Origin: JAZGEG01 sp964346665
Lineage (GTDB): Archaea > Aenigmatarchaeota > Aenigmatarchaeia > QMZP01 > QMZT01
Assembly: GCA_964346665.1 (NCBI GenBank)
Contig: CAYFVC010000036.1
Location: 1-5,500 of the forward strand
Length of the DNA: 5,500 nt
Direction: 5' to 3'
Both the position numbers and the translations under genes were made by a program. Numbering within the stretch: the stretch's first letter is position 1; every line of letters starts with the position of its first letter. Of the stretch, positions 5,199-5,500 are shown piece after piece. The notes under the pieces are model-generated. The model did not search any database and was not told the DNA's origin. It saw only the letters and a list, made by a program, of their open reading frames with translations.

Positions 5199-5200
5199 TT

Positions 5201-5220
5201 TCTGAACCCCCTGAAACCCC
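5201..5220 (-). repeat. Tandem G-rich repeat in the leader of the 64-residue membrane protein gene
   Basis: On the minus strand GGGGTTTCAG is followed directly by GGGGTTCAGA, two near-copies just before the start codon. The copy nearer the ATG probably serves as ribosome binding site; the second may be a spare or part of a small structure. Confidence 0.35.
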
Positions 5221-5242
5221 TTACTTTATTATTTGATCAGGG

Positions 5243-5250
5243 ATTTTAAA
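5243..5250 (-). promoter_or_regulatory. Possible TATA box for the 64-residue membrane protein gene
   Basis: TTTAAAAT on the minus strand, centred near 5247, would place transcription start near 5221 and give a leader of about 23 bases containing the G-rich site. AAATAATAAA nearer the gene is an alternative. The gene could also be read through from the upstream gene ending at 5259. Confidence 0.4.
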
Positions 5251-5258
5251 TTAATATT

Positions 5259-5500
5259 TCAAACACTTTCAGAATTTCCCTCCCCCTCTTCCTCATTTTT
5301 CTCCTTCCTCGGCTCCCTTGAACGATGTTCCTCTTCGATCTTTTTCTTAAAATCTTTATACTGTTTCACAGGATGCTCTTTCGTTTTCGATTTCACTCCT
5401 TCATACCCCTTCTTCACACCTTCTTTCTCTTTTTCCTCTCCCACACCTTCTTCTTTTTCCTCTTTTTCATAACCTTTCTTCTTTTCTAATTCCTCTTCTT
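5259..5500 (-). CDS. C-terminal end of a Glu/Lys-rich protein (enters from right edge)
   Basis: The minus-strand frame is open from the right edge to the TGA at 5261-5259, giving 79 visible residues and no believable start inside the window. A GTG at 5444 is in frame, but the same composition continues upstream, so it is more likely an internal valine. The sequence is dominated by Glu and Lys, and KKGYE recurs (KKKGYEKEEKEEGV and VKKGYEGVKSK), with a more ordinary segment HPVKQYKDFKKKIEEEH before an acidic tail GEGNSESV. This looks like a disordered or coiled charged tail of a longer protein. I cannot name a function. It lies 60 bases upstream of the 64-residue membrane protein gene on the same strand. 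Confidence 0.6.
   Translation of the reverse strand, partial: EEELEKKKGYEKEEKEEGVGEEKEKEGVKKGYEGVKSKTKEHPVKQYKDFKKKIEEEHRSREPRKEKNEEEGEGNSESV

Noticed and set aside
4962..5472. Plus-strand open frames across the small membrane protein and the Glu/Lys-rich tail
   Set aside because: The right-hand one is a Ser/Phe/Pro low-complexity product that is simply the complement of Glu/Lys codons; the other has no start signals and overlaps the end of the Cas4-like gene.

Overview
The window looks archaeal. TATA-like boxes lie about 25 bases upstream of start codons that have no Shine-Dalgarno sequence, a pattern typical of leaderless archaeal mRNAs. The GMP synthase is a free-standing ATP pyrophosphatase subunit, the usual archaeal two-subunit arrangement. 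There is also a secreted beta-propeller protein of a type common in archaea, and AGA/AGG arginine and ATA isoleucine codons are frequent. The lineage cannot be fixed from the sequence; a euryarchaeal or DPANN-type genome would both fit. No rRNA, tRNA, CRISPR array, transposase or integrase is visible. Genes are packed tightly and the largest gap is about 116 bases.

Bases 1-1167 hold a minus-strand gene set: an AIM24/TIGR00266-family protein (433-1167), a 100-residue membrane protein (88-390), and the first 30 codons of a very basic protein running off the left edge (1-91), coupled by an ATGA overlap. The gap between the first two holds a perfect 9-bp hairpin. The two genes are in the same reading frame, separated by a single TGA and 14 sense codons. 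Bases 1168-1283 are a divergent promoter region with repeated TCGG/CCGA half-sites. It serves the minus-strand set and, on the plus strand, a large membrane-anchored or secreted beta-propeller protein (1284-3278).

Bases 3279-5003 carry a divergent pair: an unusual GMP-synthase-type ATP pyrophosphatase (minus, 3299-4264) and a stand-alone Cas4/RecB-like iron-sulfur nuclease (plus, 4324-4995). Their promoters lie back to back in 59 bases. An 11-bp perfect inverted repeat includes both start codons, and both stop codons sit in the same palindrome, TGTTTAAACA.

Bases 5004-5500 are minus strand: a 64-residue two-helix membrane protein, and upstream of it the Glu/Lys-rich C-terminal end of a protein that enters from beyond the right edge.

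No single coherent multi-gene system is evident. GMP synthesis, surface or secreted protein function and DNA processing look like independent jobs. The most distinctive signals are the symmetric guaA/cas4-like module and the TGA-plus-hairpin junction after the AIM24 gene.
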